The notes: generated by a model from the sequence alone, not told the origin. A DNA stretch of 64,000 nt from Rhodospirillum centenum SW (GCF_000016185.1 NC_011420.2:1632501-1696500), one strand, 5' to 3'. Shown: positions 46,887 to 55,955, counted from the first letter of the stretch. Program-made: numbers and translations.

Positions 46887-47525
46887 TCAGCCGGCGCGGC
46901 GCAGGATCTCCGCCGCCAAATCCTCGATCTCCTCCACGCCCTTGGCGCGGCGGTCCGTCTCCATCAGGGTCAGCCCCTCCAGGATGGCGCCGGCGAAGCC
47001 GATGCGGTTGCCGATCGCGGCGTCGGCCACCGGCACGCCCAGCTCCTGCGCCCGCGCCGCCACCGCATCGACCAGCTTCCCGCGCGACGGCACCCGGTTC
47101 AGCACCAGCAGGGCCGGCCGCTTCTCCGCCCGCGCGACCTCCAGCGTCGGCCGCGTGGCCCAGAGATCCATGGGGCTGGGCTGCACCGGCACGACCACCA
47201 GCCCGGCGGCGCGGATGGCGATGCGCGCCTCCGTCTCCGCGTGCGGCGGGCTGTCGATCACGACCATGTCGTGCTCGCGCGCCAGCCGCTCCACCTCCTT
47301 CTGCACCCGCCAGCCGGAGACCTGCACATGCGTCAGGGCGGGACCGCTTCCGTTCAGGGCGGCGGCGCGGAGCCGCGCCCATTCGCTGAGGCTGCCCTGC
47401 GGGTCGATGTCCACCGTCGCCACCCGCCGGCCGGCAAGGCTCCAGGCGACGGCGAGGTGGATCGCCAGCGTCGTCTTTCCGGCGCCGCCCTTCTGCTGTG
47501 CGATGGTGACGACCCGCCCCGCCAT
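46887..47525 (-). CDS. Orphan ParA/MinD-family ATPase
   Basis: A 212-residue ATPase with the deviant Walker A motif QQKGGAGKTTLAIHLA near residue 10 (signature lysine present), Walker A' DIDPQGSLSEW near residue 39, and Walker B VVIDSPPH near residue 88. Such proteins position DNA, chemoreceptor arrays or other cargo. No parB or centromere-like repeat is near it, so it is not chromosome partitioning parA. A cargo-positioning or chemotaxis role is possible, but nothing adjacent proves it. Confidence 0.87.
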   Translation of the reverse strand: MAGRVVTIAQQKGGAGKTTLAIHLAVAWSLAGRRVATVDIDPQGSLSEWARLRAAALNGSGPALTHVQVSGWRVQKEVERLAREHDMVVIDSPPHAETEARIAIRAAGLVVVPVQPSPMDLWATRPTLEVARAEKRPALLVLNRVPSRGKLVDAVAARAQELGVPVADAAIGNRIGFAGAILEGLTLMETDRRAKGVEEIEDLAAEILRRAG

Positions 47526-47733
47526 GCCCCTCTCCCGCGCTCCGCGCGCCCAGCCTGCCGCGCCCTGCCTGCCGCTGGGGGGCGAGTGTGCGCCGGCCCG
47601 GCTGCAACGGCAAGTGTGCGGCGCACAAGAGCCCGCACACCGACCCGATGGCCCGCACCCGTTGGACAGTCCCCGCCCCGGGCGCTAGAACACCGGGGCC
47701 GGCCTTCCTGCCCGCTTCCCCGAGGACCAGCCC

Positions 47734-48714
47734 GTGAGCACCCCCCGCCCGCCCGAGATGTTGCAGCCCACCGCGGCGGCCCAGGCCCGGGCCGCGCAGG
47801 CGCTGGCCGAGGGCGGGCTGGTCGCCTTCCCGACGGAGACGGTTTATGGACTGGGGGCGGATGCCGGCAACGACCGCGCCGTCGCCTCCATCTTCGAGGC
47901 GAAGGGCCGGCCGCACTTCAATCCGCTGATCGTGCATGTCCCCGACGACGGCGCCGCCGGACGGCTGGTGACGGTGGACGAGCGGGCGCGCCACGCCATG
48001 GAGATGTGGTGGCCCGGCCCCCTGACCCTGGTGCTGCCGCGCCGGCCGGATGCGCCCCTGTCGCTGCTGGTCAGCGCCGGGCTGGACACGGTGGCGGTGC
48101 GCTGCCCCGGCCATCCGGTGGCGCGCGCCCTGCTGGCCGCGGCCGGGCGGCCGGTGGCGGCGCCGAGCGCCAACCGTTCCGGCCATGTCAGCCCGACGAC
48201 GCCGCTGCATGTGGCGGAGGAGTTCCCCGACGGCGCCGGCGGAAAGCTGCGCCTGATCCTCGCCGGCGGCCGCTGCCCCATCGGGCTGGAATCCACGGTG
48301 CTGGACCTGACGGGGGAGCGGCCGCTGCTGCTGCGCCCCGGCTCGGTGACGCGGGAGGAACTGGAGGCCGTGCTGGGTCCGGTGGACCGGGCCACGGCGG
48401 CGGACGGGGTGAAGGCGCCCGGCATGCTGACCAGCCACTACGCCCCCGCCCTGCCCGTCCGCCTGGAGGCGGCGGCGCCGGAGCCGGACGAGGCGTTCCT
48501 CGCCTTCGGTCCCGACCAGTTCATCCGCGGCGGGCGGGAGCGGCTGAACCTCTCCCCCACCGGCGACCTGCACGAGGCCGCCGCCAACCTGTTCGCCATG
48601 CTGCGGGCGCTGGACAAGCCCGGCGCCCGCGGCATCGCCGTGATGCCGGTCCCGGAGACGGGGCTGGGTGCCGCGATCAACGACCGGCTGCGCCGGGCCG
48701 CCGCCCCGCGCTGA
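47734..48714 (+). CDS. Threonylcarbamoyl-AMP synthase (Sua5 type)
   Basis: A 326-residue enzyme that makes threonylcarbamoyl-AMP for t6A modification of tRNA. Seen: the YrdC domain with FPTETVYGLGADA near residue 32, KGRPHFNPLIVHV near residue 56, WWPGPLTLVL near residue 90 and PSANRSGHVSPTT near residue 145, then an extra C-terminal domain after LTSHYAP (residue 232) that marks the longer Sua5 form rather than TsaC. GTG start with GAGGA upstream. The FAD-linked dehydrogenase gene follows 38 nt downstream. Confidence 0.94.
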   Translation: MSTPRPPEMLQPTAAAQARAAQALAEGGLVAFPTETVYGLGADAGNDRAVASIFEAKGRPHFNPLIVHVPDDGAAGRLVTVDERARHAMEMWWPGPLTLVLPRRPDAPLSLLVSAGLDTVAVRCPGHPVARALLAAAGRPVAAPSANRSGHVSPTTPLHVAEEFPDGAGGKLRLILAGGRCPIGLESTVLDLTGERPLLLRPGSVTREELEAVLGPVDRATAADGVKAPGMLTSHYAPALPVRLEAAAPEPDEAFLAFGPDQFIRGGRERLNLSPTGDLHEAAANLFAMLRALDKPGARGIAVMPVPETGLGAAINDRLRRAAAPR

Positions 48715-48752
48715 GCGTTCCTTCCCGTCCCGCGACCGCAGGGCCCGCCGCC

Positions 48753-50174
48753 ATGACCGACACCGCCTCCGCCCTCGCCCGACTGACTGACCGGCTGGGG
48801 CCGGCGGCCGTGCTGACCGGGGCGGAGGCGATGGCGCCCTATGCCTTCGACTGGCGCGGCATCGAGGAGAGCCATCCGCTCGCCGTGCTGCGCCCGGCCG
48901 CGACGGAGCAGGTGGCGACCTGCGTCGCGCTCTGCGCCGACGCCGGTCTGGCCGTGATTCCGCAGGGCGGCAACACGGGGCTGGTGGGGGGCACCGTCGC
49001 CCGCCGCGAGCGGCCGGCCGTGCTGCTGAATCTGGGCCGCATGGACCGCATCCGCGACGTGGACGCGCTGGACTTCACCCTGGTGGCGGAGGCCGGCTGC
49101 ACACTGGCAGCGGTGCAGACGGCGGCGGAAGCGGCGGACCGGCTGTTCCCCCTGAGCCTGGGCTCGGAGGGAACCTGCACCCTGGGCGGGGTGCTGTCCA
49201 CCAATGCCGGCGGCATCCTGACCGTCCGCTACGGCAACGCCCGCGACCTGGTGCTGGGGCTGGAGGTAGTGCTGCCCGACGGCCGCGTCTGGAACGGCCT
49301 GCGCCGGCTGCGCAAGGACAACACCGGCTACGACCTGAAGCACCTGTTCCTGGGAGCGGAGGGGACGCTGGGCATCGTCACGGCGGCGAGCGTGAAGCTG
49401 TTCCCCCGTCCGCGGCAGGTGGAGACGGCCTTCGCCGCCGTGCCGGACCCGGACGCCGCCATCGACCTGCTGGCGCGGCTGCGCGCCGCCGCGGGCGAGG
49501 CGGTGACGGCGTTCGAGCTGATGCCGCGCTTCGCCATCGACGGCGCCGCCGCCTTTCTGGACCGGCGCTTCGACCCGCTGGCCGCCCCGGCACCCTGGTA
49601 CGTGCTGCTGGAACTGGGCGGCGGCATGCCCGGCCGCGCCCTGCGCGAAGCCGCGGAGGAGGCGCTGGCCGAGGCCGCGGTGGCCGGCACGGTGCTGGAC
49701 GCGACCTTCGCCGAGACGGGGGAGCGGCGGCGCCAGCTCTGGGCCATCCGCGAGGGGCTGCCGGAGATCGGCCGGAAGCTGGGTGGCGTCGTCCACCACG
49801 ACGTCTCCGTCCCGGTCAGCCGCATTCCCGCCCTGATCGCCCGCGGCACGGCGGCGCTGGAGGCCCTGATCCCCGGCGTCCGCCCCTACCCGTTCGGCCA
49901 TGCCGGAGACGGCAACATCCATTTCAACGTGGGCCGTCCGGAGACGATGCCCGGCAAGGATTTCCTGGCCCGTGCCACCGAGGTGACGGCGCTGGTCCAC
50001 GGCATCGTGCGGGAGCTGGGCGGATCGTTCAGCGCCGAGCACGGCATCGGCGGCCGCAAGGCGGCGGAGCTGGCCGCCACCAAGGACCCGGTGGAACTGG
50101 ACCTGATGCGCCGGATCAAGCGGACGCTGGACCCGGACGACCTGCTGAACCCGGGCAAGGTGCTGCCACCCTGA
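48753..50174 (+). CDS. FAD-linked D-2-hydroxyacid dehydrogenase (GlcD/D-lactate type)
   Basis: A 473-residue flavoprotein of the FAD-binding-4/FAD-oxidase-C family. Seen: PQGGNTGLVGGT near residue 71, the FAD contact LGSEGTCTLGGVLSTNAGG near residue 135, and C-terminal HAGDGNIHFNV near residue 387 with HGIGGRKAAEL. This is the layout of D-2-hydroxyglutarate, D-lactate or glycolate dehydrogenases. The subfamily cannot be fixed from sequence alone. It lies just after the Sua5-type gene and converges on the SLT-like gene. Confidence 0.9.
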   Translation: MTDTASALARLTDRLGPAAVLTGAEAMAPYAFDWRGIEESHPLAVLRPAATEQVATCVALCADAGLAVIPQGGNTGLVGGTVARRERPAVLLNLGRMDRIRDVDALDFTLVAEAGCTLAAVQTAAEAADRLFPLSLGSEGTCTLGGVLSTNAGGILTVRYGNARDLVLGLEVVLPDGRVWNGLRRLRKDNTGYDLKHLFLGAEGTLGIVTAASVKLFPRPRQVETAFAAVPDPDAAIDLLARLRAAAGEAVTAFELMPRFAIDGAAAFLDRRFDPLAAPAPWYVLLELGGGMPGRALREAAEEALAEAAVAGTVLDATFAETGERRRQLWAIREGLPEIGRKLGGVVHHDVSVPVSRIPALIARGTAALEALIPGVRPYPFGHAGDGNIHFNVGRPETMPGKDFLARATEVTALVHGIVRELGGSFSAEHGIGGRKAAELAATKDPVELDLMRRIKRTLDPDDLLNPGKVLPP

Positions 50175-50192
50175 CCGGGACCGGCAGCGCCG

Positions 50193-51113
50193 TCAGGCCG
50201 GCACGGCGCCGGCCAGCACGTTGGGCGTCCGCCGGTTCTCCTCGTCCTCGTTTCCGTCACCGTTGCGGCCGGCACCGCCTCGCGTGCCCTTCTCTCCGTC
50301 CGTCGTCGGCGGCAGCAGGGCGCTGAGCTGCATCACCGTGAAGGTCGAGATCGGTTCCCGGGCCGAGCCGGTGGAGCGGGAGGACAGCCAGGGCTGGGAG
50401 GTCGTGTCCTCCGCCAGGCGGGTGCCGAACACGCTGTCGGAGGCCACCTGCGTGCCGCCGCCGAAGCGCCGGTCGAAACGGTCGTAGATCTGCTGCAGCG
50501 AGCGCGCCTGACCGTTCTCGTCGTAGAAGACGCTGCGGTTCGCCCGCGCCGCCTCCGGCAGCAGCTTCGCCGCCGGCTGGGACGGGTCCTTCTCCATCGC
50601 GGACAGGAATTTGCCGGCACCGCCGGCCCCCAGGAAATGGGCGAGATAGAGGTCGGTGTTGTCCACCGGCCGGTCGAGGTCCGCCTCCAGCGAGCGGCGG
50701 TTGTCGTTCGCCAGTTCGCCCGCCAGCAGGGCGGAGACCTTCGGGTCCTTGCGCAGATCCAGGATCTCCTGCTTCAGCGCGGGATCGGCGACGTAGGGAT
50801 CGCCCGAGGCGTCGCGCCGGACGGCGCTGGCATAGCGGCCCAGCCCGTGCTTGGCGCCGTGCTGCTCCACCATGTCGAGCCAGGTCCTGTCGACGAACTG
50901 GTAGAGGCCGGTGGCGCTGCTGGTCCTGGCCTTCACGTCGGTCCGGTAGCCGCTCTCCACGGCAGCTTTTTCCATGAGGTAGGAAAAATCGACCCCTGTC
51001 CGGGCGCTGGCCTGCTGCACGGCCGCCAGGACCCGGACCGACGCGCCGGACTGCGCCGGGCGGCTGCCGGACTGGAGTTCCCCAGGGCGGGCGATGGAAA
51101 GGGTGCTGGTCAC
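50193..51113 (-). CDS. Lytic-transglycosylase-like (SLT fold) protein
   Basis: A protein of about 306 residues. The N-terminal half has a lysozyme-like SLT pattern: KAAVESGYRTDVKA with the catalytic Glu, then ATGLYQFVDRTWLDM. The middle, LYLAHFLGAGGAGKFLSAM, continues the fold. The C-terminal 90 residues are disordered and charged. No signal peptide is evident, so export (for example with flagella) or internal use is uncertain. I chose a GTG start at 51113 because GAGAGG is well placed; ATGs at 51131 and 51221 are alternatives. Confidence 0.75.
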   Translation of the reverse strand: MTSTLSIARPGELQSGSRPAQSGASVRVLAAVQQASARTGVDFSYLMEKAAVESGYRTDVKARTSSATGLYQFVDRTWLDMVEQHGAKHGLGRYASAVRRDASGDPYVADPALKQEILDLRKDPKVSALLAGELANDNRRSLEADLDRPVDNTDLYLAHFLGAGGAGKFLSAMEKDPSQPAAKLLPEAARANRSVFYDENGQARSLQQIYDRFDRRFGGGTQVASDSVFGTRLAEDTTSQPWLSSRSTGSAREPISTFTVMQLSALLPPTTDGEKGTRGGAGRNGDGNEDEENRRTPNVLAGAVPA

Positions 51114-51337
51114 GGTCTGCCTCTCTGGCATCGGTCTGCCGAAAGGGGAAGCAACCGGCGTGCCAACCGCCATCGGCCCCGCTGCCCGCGCCCCCTTGCC
51201 CGGCGGCGGGCTTCCGGCCATGTTAGCCGGCGACAGGGCGGGCCGGTCCCGCCCGACGAGAATGTGCCGTGTACCGGCCGGTCACCGCCGGGCCCCTTGC
51301 AGTCGGCCCGGCCATCCTTGGGAGGACGCCTGCAACC

Positions 51338-53134
51338 ATGATCCCGTACAACGCACCGATCCAGGACATCCGCTTCACCCTGAACCATGTGGTGGACCTG
51401 CCCGCCGTTGCCGCCCTGCCGGGCTACGAGGCGGCCTCGCCCGACCTGGTGGACGCGGTGCTGGAGGAGGCCGGGAAGCTGGCCCGCGACGTGCTGGCGC
51501 CGATCAACTGGCAGGGCGACCAGGAAGGGGCCGTGCTGGACAACGGCGTCGTCCGCACCCCGACCGGGTTCAAGGAGGCGTACAGGGCCTATGCCGAGGG
51601 CGGCTGGAACAGCGTGCCCTTCGATCCGGAGCATGGCGGCCAGGGCCTGCCCTGGACGCTGGCCATGCCGATCCAGGAGATGTGGAACGCCGCCAACATG
51701 AGCTTCGCCCTCTGCCCCATGCTGAACCAGGGGGCGGTGGAGCTGCTGACCGAACACGGCAGCGAGGAGCAGAAACGGCTCTATCTGGAGAAGATGATCT
51801 CCGGCGAGTGGACCGGCACCATGAACCTGACCGAGCCGCAGGCCGGGTCGGACGTGGGCGCCGTGCGCAGCCGGGCCGTGCCGGCCGGTGACGGGACCTA
51901 CCGCATCACCGGGCAGAAGATCTTCATCACCTACGGCGAGCACGATTTCACGTCGAACATCATCCACATGGTGCTGGCGCGCACGCCGGACGCGCCGCCG
52001 GGCGTGAAGGGCATCAGCCTGTTCATCGTGCCGAAGTTCCTGGTGAACCCCGACGGATCGCCGGGCGCGCGCAACGACCTGCGCTGCGCCGGGCTGGAGC
52101 ACAAGCTGGGCATCCACGCCTCCCCCACCGCGGTGATGGCGTTCGGTGACAACGGCGGCGCCACGGGCTTCCTGATCGGGGAGGAGAACCGCGGCATCGA
52201 GTACATGTTCACGATGATGAACAACGCCCGCCTGGGCGTGGGCGTGCAGGGCGTCGGCATCGCCGAGCGCGCCTACCAGCAGGCCCGCGACTACGCGAAA
52301 ACGCGCGTGCAGTCGCGCGCGCTGACCGGCCGCGATCCGGGCCCGGTCGCCATCATCAACCACCCCGACGTGCGCCGCATGCTGCTGACCGCCAAGTCGC
52401 AGATCGAGGCGGCACGGGCGCTCTCCTACCTCACCGCGTCGGCCTTCGACCGGGCCAAGCGCCACCCCGACGCCGAGGAACGGCGCCGGGCCAAGGCGCT
52501 GAACGACCTGCTGACCCCGATCACCAAGGCGTGGTGCACCGACCTGGGCGTGGAATCCGCCTCGCTGGGCGTGCAGGTCCATGGCGGCATGGGCTTCATC
52601 GAAGAGACGGGCGCCGCGCAGCACCTGCGCGATGCCCGCATCGCCCCGATCTACGAGGGCACGAACGGCATCCAGGCGAACGATCTGGTCTTCCGCAAGG
52701 TGGCGCGCGACGGCGGCGAGACCGCCCTGCGCCTGCTGGCGGAGATCAGGGACACGGCCGCCGCCGCCAAGGACCGGCCGGGCGACGACATGGCGGTGAT
52801 CGGCGGCAATCTGGCGGACGCCGCGGCCGCGCTGGAGCAGGCGACCTCCTGGGTGGTGGAGACGGCGAAGAGCGATCCCGCCGCGGTGGCCGCGGGGGCC
52901 GTGCCCTATCTGAGGATGTCCGGCATCGTCATCGGCGGCTGGCTGTCGGCCAAGGCGGCGATCGCGGCGCAGGCCCTGATGGCGGCGCCGGGCGAGGACC
53001 GGCGTTTCCTGGACGGCAAGCTGATCACCACCCGTTTCTATGCCGACCAGATCCTGCCGCAGGTCCACGGCCTGCTGAAGCCGATCGTCGAGGGCCACCG
53101 GGCCGTCATGGCGCTGGACGCCGAGCAGTTCTGA
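51338..53134 (+). CDS. Acyl-CoA dehydrogenase, long form with C-terminal extension
   Basis: A 598-residue FAD-dependent acyl-CoA dehydrogenase. Seen: the central NLTEPQAGSDVGAVRSRA (FAD-binding, near residue 166), QKIFITYGEHDF, LGVGVQGVGIAERAYQQA, and PIYEGTNGIQANDLV with the catalytic base region near residue 440. The extra C-terminal domain of about 120 residues makes it like the DmdC/3-methylmercaptopropionyl-CoA dehydrogenase group, which acts on various short acyl-CoAs. GGAGGA precedes the ATG. No beta-oxidation partners are adjacent. An 11-bp hairpin follows the stop. Confidence 0.92.
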   Translation: MIPYNAPIQDIRFTLNHVVDLPAVAALPGYEAASPDLVDAVLEEAGKLARDVLAPINWQGDQEGAVLDNGVVRTPTGFKEAYRAYAEGGWNSVPFDPEHGGQGLPWTLAMPIQEMWNAANMSFALCPMLNQGAVELLTEHGSEEQKRLYLEKMISGEWTGTMNLTEPQAGSDVGAVRSRAVPAGDGTYRITGQKIFITYGEHDFTSNIIHMVLARTPDAPPGVKGISLFIVPKFLVNPDGSPGARNDLRCAGLEHKLGIHASPTAVMAFGDNGGATGFLIGEENRGIEYMFTMMNNARLGVGVQGVGIAERAYQQARDYAKTRVQSRALTGRDPGPVAIINHPDVRRMLLTAKSQIEAARALSYLTASAFDRAKRHPDAEERRRAKALNDLLTPITKAWCTDLGVESASLGVQVHGGMGFIEETGAAQHLRDARIAPIYEGTNGIQANDLVFRKVARDGGETALRLLAEIRDTAAAAKDRPGDDMAVIGGNLADAAAALEQATSWVVETAKSDPAAVAAGAVPYLRMSGIVIGGWLSAKAAIAAQALMAAPGEDRRFLDGKLITTRFYADQILPQVHGLLKPIVEGHRAVMALDAEQF

Positions 53135-53144
53135 GACCGGAACA

Positions 53145-53172
53145 CCGGGTCCCGCCGATGCGCGGGACCCGG
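53145..53172 (+). terminator. Hairpin after the acyl-CoA dehydrogenase gene
   Basis: CCGGGTCCCGC and its complement form a perfect 11-bp stem with a 6-nt loop, 11 nt past the stop. No T run follows, so intrinsic termination is uncertain. Confidence 0.4.
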
Positions 53173-53270
53173 AGCCCCGCCGCGACACGGAGCCCTGCAC
53201 CGGACCGCGCCGGGGTTGCGTTTACCAATGCTTGAGGCATCATCGGCGGCCCCGCCTGGGGTCAACGCCT

Positions 53271-54989
53271 GTGACCGGACGCACGTCCGCCCTCCTTCTC
53301 CTCTTCTGCCTGCTGCTGCCCGGACCCGTCCGGGCCTCACCGCCCCCGCCCGAGCCGACGGGACGGCCGGACGCCGTGCTGCCGACGGACGCCAGCGGCT
53401 GGCTGGCGCTTGAGACGGGGCGCGAGGGGGCGACCGTGAGCGCGGGGATACGCCCCCTGCCCGGGCTGCTTCTCGGTCTGCGGCAGTCGCCCGACGGGGA
53501 GGCCGGAACCGACATCACCTGGCAAGTCCTGCCGGCCGGACACACGACGCCCTCGCTCCTGGCCGGGGTCCGCGGGCTGGGTGGCGACGACACGGACCGC
53601 GCCGGTTTCCTGGCGACGGGACACGGGATCGGTCCGCTGGACCTGACCCTCGGCGCCGCCTGGACGGACAGCGCCGTCCGGCCCTACGGCACCCTGCGCT
53701 GGGCTCCGGCGACGGGCGACCTCGCCCTGTCGGCCGAGGCGGGGCGGGTCGGTCGGCTGCGGCGGCCCCGCCTCGCGGCGCAGTGGCAGGCGCTGCCCTG
53801 GCTGACGCTGGGCGCCGGCATGGAAGCCGGAAGCGGCCCGTTCCTGACCCTGCGCCTCACGGCCACGGATGCGACCCTGCCCCGCCCGCCGGCCCGGGCG
53901 GCACGCCTCGCGGTCACGGCCCCTGGCCGGGCCGTGATGGATGTCCCGGAGGAGGCGGAGACGGCCGCGGTGGCGGGCCATGCGGCACGGATCGCGGGCG
54001 CCGATGCGACCGGCCGGGTGCGCGTGGACCTGACCGCCGGCGGCCTGCCCGGTGCCCGGCTGGATCTGCCGGCCGCCGACCTGGAGCGGGCGCTCCAGGG
54101 CCGCGGCAGCGTGGACGAGATCGCCCGGCGGGCGCGGCTGGGCGCGGCGGAAGGACCGCCGCCCCGCCCGCCGCTCCTGCGCCCCCGCCTGGACCTGCTG
54201 CTGGAGCAGGGACCGTTGCCGACGGATCAGGGCTGGGGCCGGCGCCTGAGCGCTGACATGGGTGCGCTGCTGCGCCCGCTGCCGGGACTGCGGCTGGAGG
54301 GGAGCGCACGCCTGACCCTGACGGCATCGCACGGCGACATGCCGGAGGACGGCAACGCCCCGGACCGGGGCCGTGCCGATGCGGCGGCCTTCGCCGCGCG
54401 GCGTCTGTCACCGTCACGGCTGATGGCGTCCTGGGCGCTCGCTCCCGCCCCCGGCTGGTCCGTGCTGGCGGAAGCGGGCCTGCTGGAGGAGATGTATGGC
54501 GGGGCCGGTGGCGAGGTGATGCTGCGCCCGCCGCTGGCCCGCTGGCGGCTGGGCGCGGAGCTGCACCAGGTCTGGAAGCGCGAGCCGGAGGCCCTGCGCT
54601 TCCTGCCCCGGGGCGGTGTCACCACCGGCTTCGTCACCACTGGCTACGACCTGCCGGGCACCAATGCGGAGGTTGCCCTCCGGGCCGGCCGGTATCTGGA
54701 CGGCGGCTGGGGGGCTGCGCTGGCACTGGAGCGGCGGCTCGGCAGCGGGGCAAGCCTGTCCGGAGAGGTCGGACTTGCCGGCGGCGTCACCGTCGCGCTG
54801 GGCCTGACGCTGCCGCTGGGTGCCGTGGCCGAGCCCGTCGAAGGGCGGGCGGCCCTGAGCCTGCACCCGCTGGCCCGCAGGGCGGGGCAGCGGCTGGACC
54901 GCCGCGGCGGGCTGGCCGCCCTGACCGATCCGGCCGGCGCAGGCCGGCTGACGCGCGGCTGGCGGCACCTGCTGGACGGGGTGTCCTGA
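53271..54989 (+). CDS. YjbH-like outer-membrane beta-barrel protein
   Basis: A 572-residue exported protein. The signal peptide (ALLLLFCLLLPGPVRAS) is cleaved near residue 22. The rest alternates beta strands, and the C-terminal part matches the YjbH pattern (WSVLAEAGLLEEMYGGAGGEVMLRP, GAELHQVWKRE and TNAEVALRAGRYLDGGWGAALALER), a family linked to exopolysaccharide production. It is shorter than YjbH (about 700), and no yjbEFG neighbours are present. The start is uncertain: GTG at 53271 was chosen, TTG at 53232 is possible. Confidence 0.75.
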   Translation: MTGRTSALLLLFCLLLPGPVRASPPPPEPTGRPDAVLPTDASGWLALETGREGATVSAGIRPLPGLLLGLRQSPDGEAGTDITWQVLPAGHTTPSLLAGVRGLGGDDTDRAGFLATGHGIGPLDLTLGAAWTDSAVRPYGTLRWAPATGDLALSAEAGRVGRLRRPRLAAQWQALPWLTLGAGMEAGSGPFLTLRLTATDATLPRPPARAARLAVTAPGRAVMDVPEEAETAAVAGHAARIAGADATGRVRVDLTAGGLPGARLDLPAADLERALQGRGSVDEIARRARLGAAEGPPPRPPLLRPRLDLLLEQGPLPTDQGWGRRLSADMGALLRPLPGLRLEGSARLTLTASHGDMPEDGNAPDRGRADAAAFAARRLSPSRLMASWALAPAPGWSVLAEAGLLEEMYGGAGGEVMLRPPLARWRLGAELHQVWKREPEALRFLPRGGVTTGFVTTGYDLPGTNAEVALRAGRYLDGGWGAALALERRLGSGASLSGEVGLAGGVTVALGLTLPLGAVAEPVEGRAALSLHPLARRAGQRLDRRGGLAALTDPAGAGRLTRGWRHLLDGVS

Positions 54990-55005
54990 GAGCCGGACCC
55001 GGCCG

Positions 55006-55476
55006 TCAGCGGCGGGCGACGATGGTCCCGCTGGCCGGGTCCAGCACCACGGTCACCTCCTGCCCGTCGCCGTCCACCGCCTCGGCGACGTAGCTCTCCC
55101 CCTCCCGGCGGAACGCGCGCACGTCGGAGAAGCCGAGCTGGCTGAAGCGGTTCAGCAACGTGGTCTGCATCACGGAGAGGCGGCGCTGGGCCGGTCCAAG
55201 GCGAGCGTCGTCCACCTCGTCGATCTCGACCAGCACCTCCGTGCCGCCAGTGGCGGGAGCCTCCGCCGCGTCCATCCCGCTCCCGGCCCCGCTCCCAGCG
55301 GCGGGATCGCCCGGGTCAGGCGCCCTGCCCTGCTGCCCCGGCTGCTGGACCGAAGGTTCCTGGGCCGGCCAGCCCCCCGGACCGCCGGAAGCACCCGTAT
55401 CCTGCTCCTGCGCCAGCGCCGGCGCGCTTCCCAGCAGCAGGGCCGCCGCCAGTGCGGTCATGGTGCTCGTCCTCAT
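55006..55476 (-). CDS. Exported protein with PepSY-like C-terminal domain
   Basis: A 156-residue protein: a signal peptide (residues 1-22, ALA), a long Gly/Pro/Gln/Asp-rich linker, then from about residue 90 RLSVMQTTLLNRFSQLGFSDVRAFRREGESYVAEAVDGDGQEVTVVLDPASGTIV, which resembles a PepSY domain (alpha, then four beta strands). PepSY modules often inhibit proteases or bind ligands in the envelope. GAGGGA precedes the ATG. An EcfG-like promoter lies about 40 nt upstream. The gene converges on the YjbH-like gene. Confidence 0.75.
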   Translation of the reverse strand: MRTSTMTALAAALLLGSAPALAQEQDTGASGGPGGWPAQEPSVQQPGQQGRAPDPGDPAAGSGAGSGMDAAEAPATGGTEVLVEIDEVDDARLGPAQRRLSVMQTTLLNRFSQLGFSDVRAFRREGESYVAEAVDGDGQEVTVVLDPASGTIVARR

Positions 55477-55513
55477 GGATCGTCCCTCGTCCGTTACGGC
55501 TGATGCCGGCACA

Positions 55514-55539
55514 AACACGGGGGGCGGGCGCCGCGTTCC
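55514..55539 (-). promoter_or_regulatory. EcfG-type promoter candidate before the PepSY-like gene
   Basis: On the minus strand GGAAC (55539-55535), 17 nt, then TGTT (55517-55514). It fits the general-stress consensus apart from the first base of cGTT. The gene starts about 38 nt downstream. Confidence 0.5.
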
Positions 55540-55671
55540 CGCACCTCTCCCCACCCTCTCCCCTTGCGGACGAAGGACATAGGACCATTTGGGGAGACGT
55601 ATCACCCTGACCCGCACGCTAGGGTCCGGGGTACAGCGGACCGGGGGTGGGGACGGCCGCAGGAGACGAGC

Positions 55672-55878
55672 ATGAGCGAGACGACGACCCTTGAACTCCG
55701 GGAACTGGCCAGCAGGATCGCCACGTCCTACACGAAGGCGAATCCGACCCCCGTCCAGGCTCTGCCGGAGGTTATCCAGCTTGCCTATCAGGGACTGCTG
55801 AGCTGCACACGCCCACCCGCCCCGCCGCCGCAGGCCCCGGCCCGCAAGCGGCGTGGCCGGCGTAGCCGCGACACCTGA
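55672..55878 (+). CDS. Short MucR N-domain-like protein
   Basis: A 68-residue protein. Residues 5-45 (LELRELASRIATSYTKANPTPVQALPEVIQLAYQGLL) match the N-terminal oligomerisation part of MucR/Ros regulators, with the NPxP and LPxxI positions. The zinc-finger DNA-binding part is absent; instead it ends in a proline-rich linker and a basic tail, KRRGRRSRDT. AGGAGACGAGC precedes the ATG, so it looks expressed rather than a fragment. It might modulate a full-length MucR by mixing oligomers; that is inference. Confidence 0.7.
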   Translation: MSETTTLELRELASRIATSYTKANPTPVQALPEVIQLAYQGLLSCTRPPAPPPQAPARKRRGRRSRDT

Positions 55879-55955
55879 TCCCCCGCGACCTGGCCCGGGT
55901 GCCTGAGCCGGTTCTGCCGCACTCCATCCGGTTGCCTGGCCCCCTCCTTTCCGGC

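Noticed and set aside
51110-53200. Long minus-strand open frame opposite the acyl-CoA dehydrogenase gene
   Set aside because: The plus-strand gene has all family motifs; the opposite frame has none.
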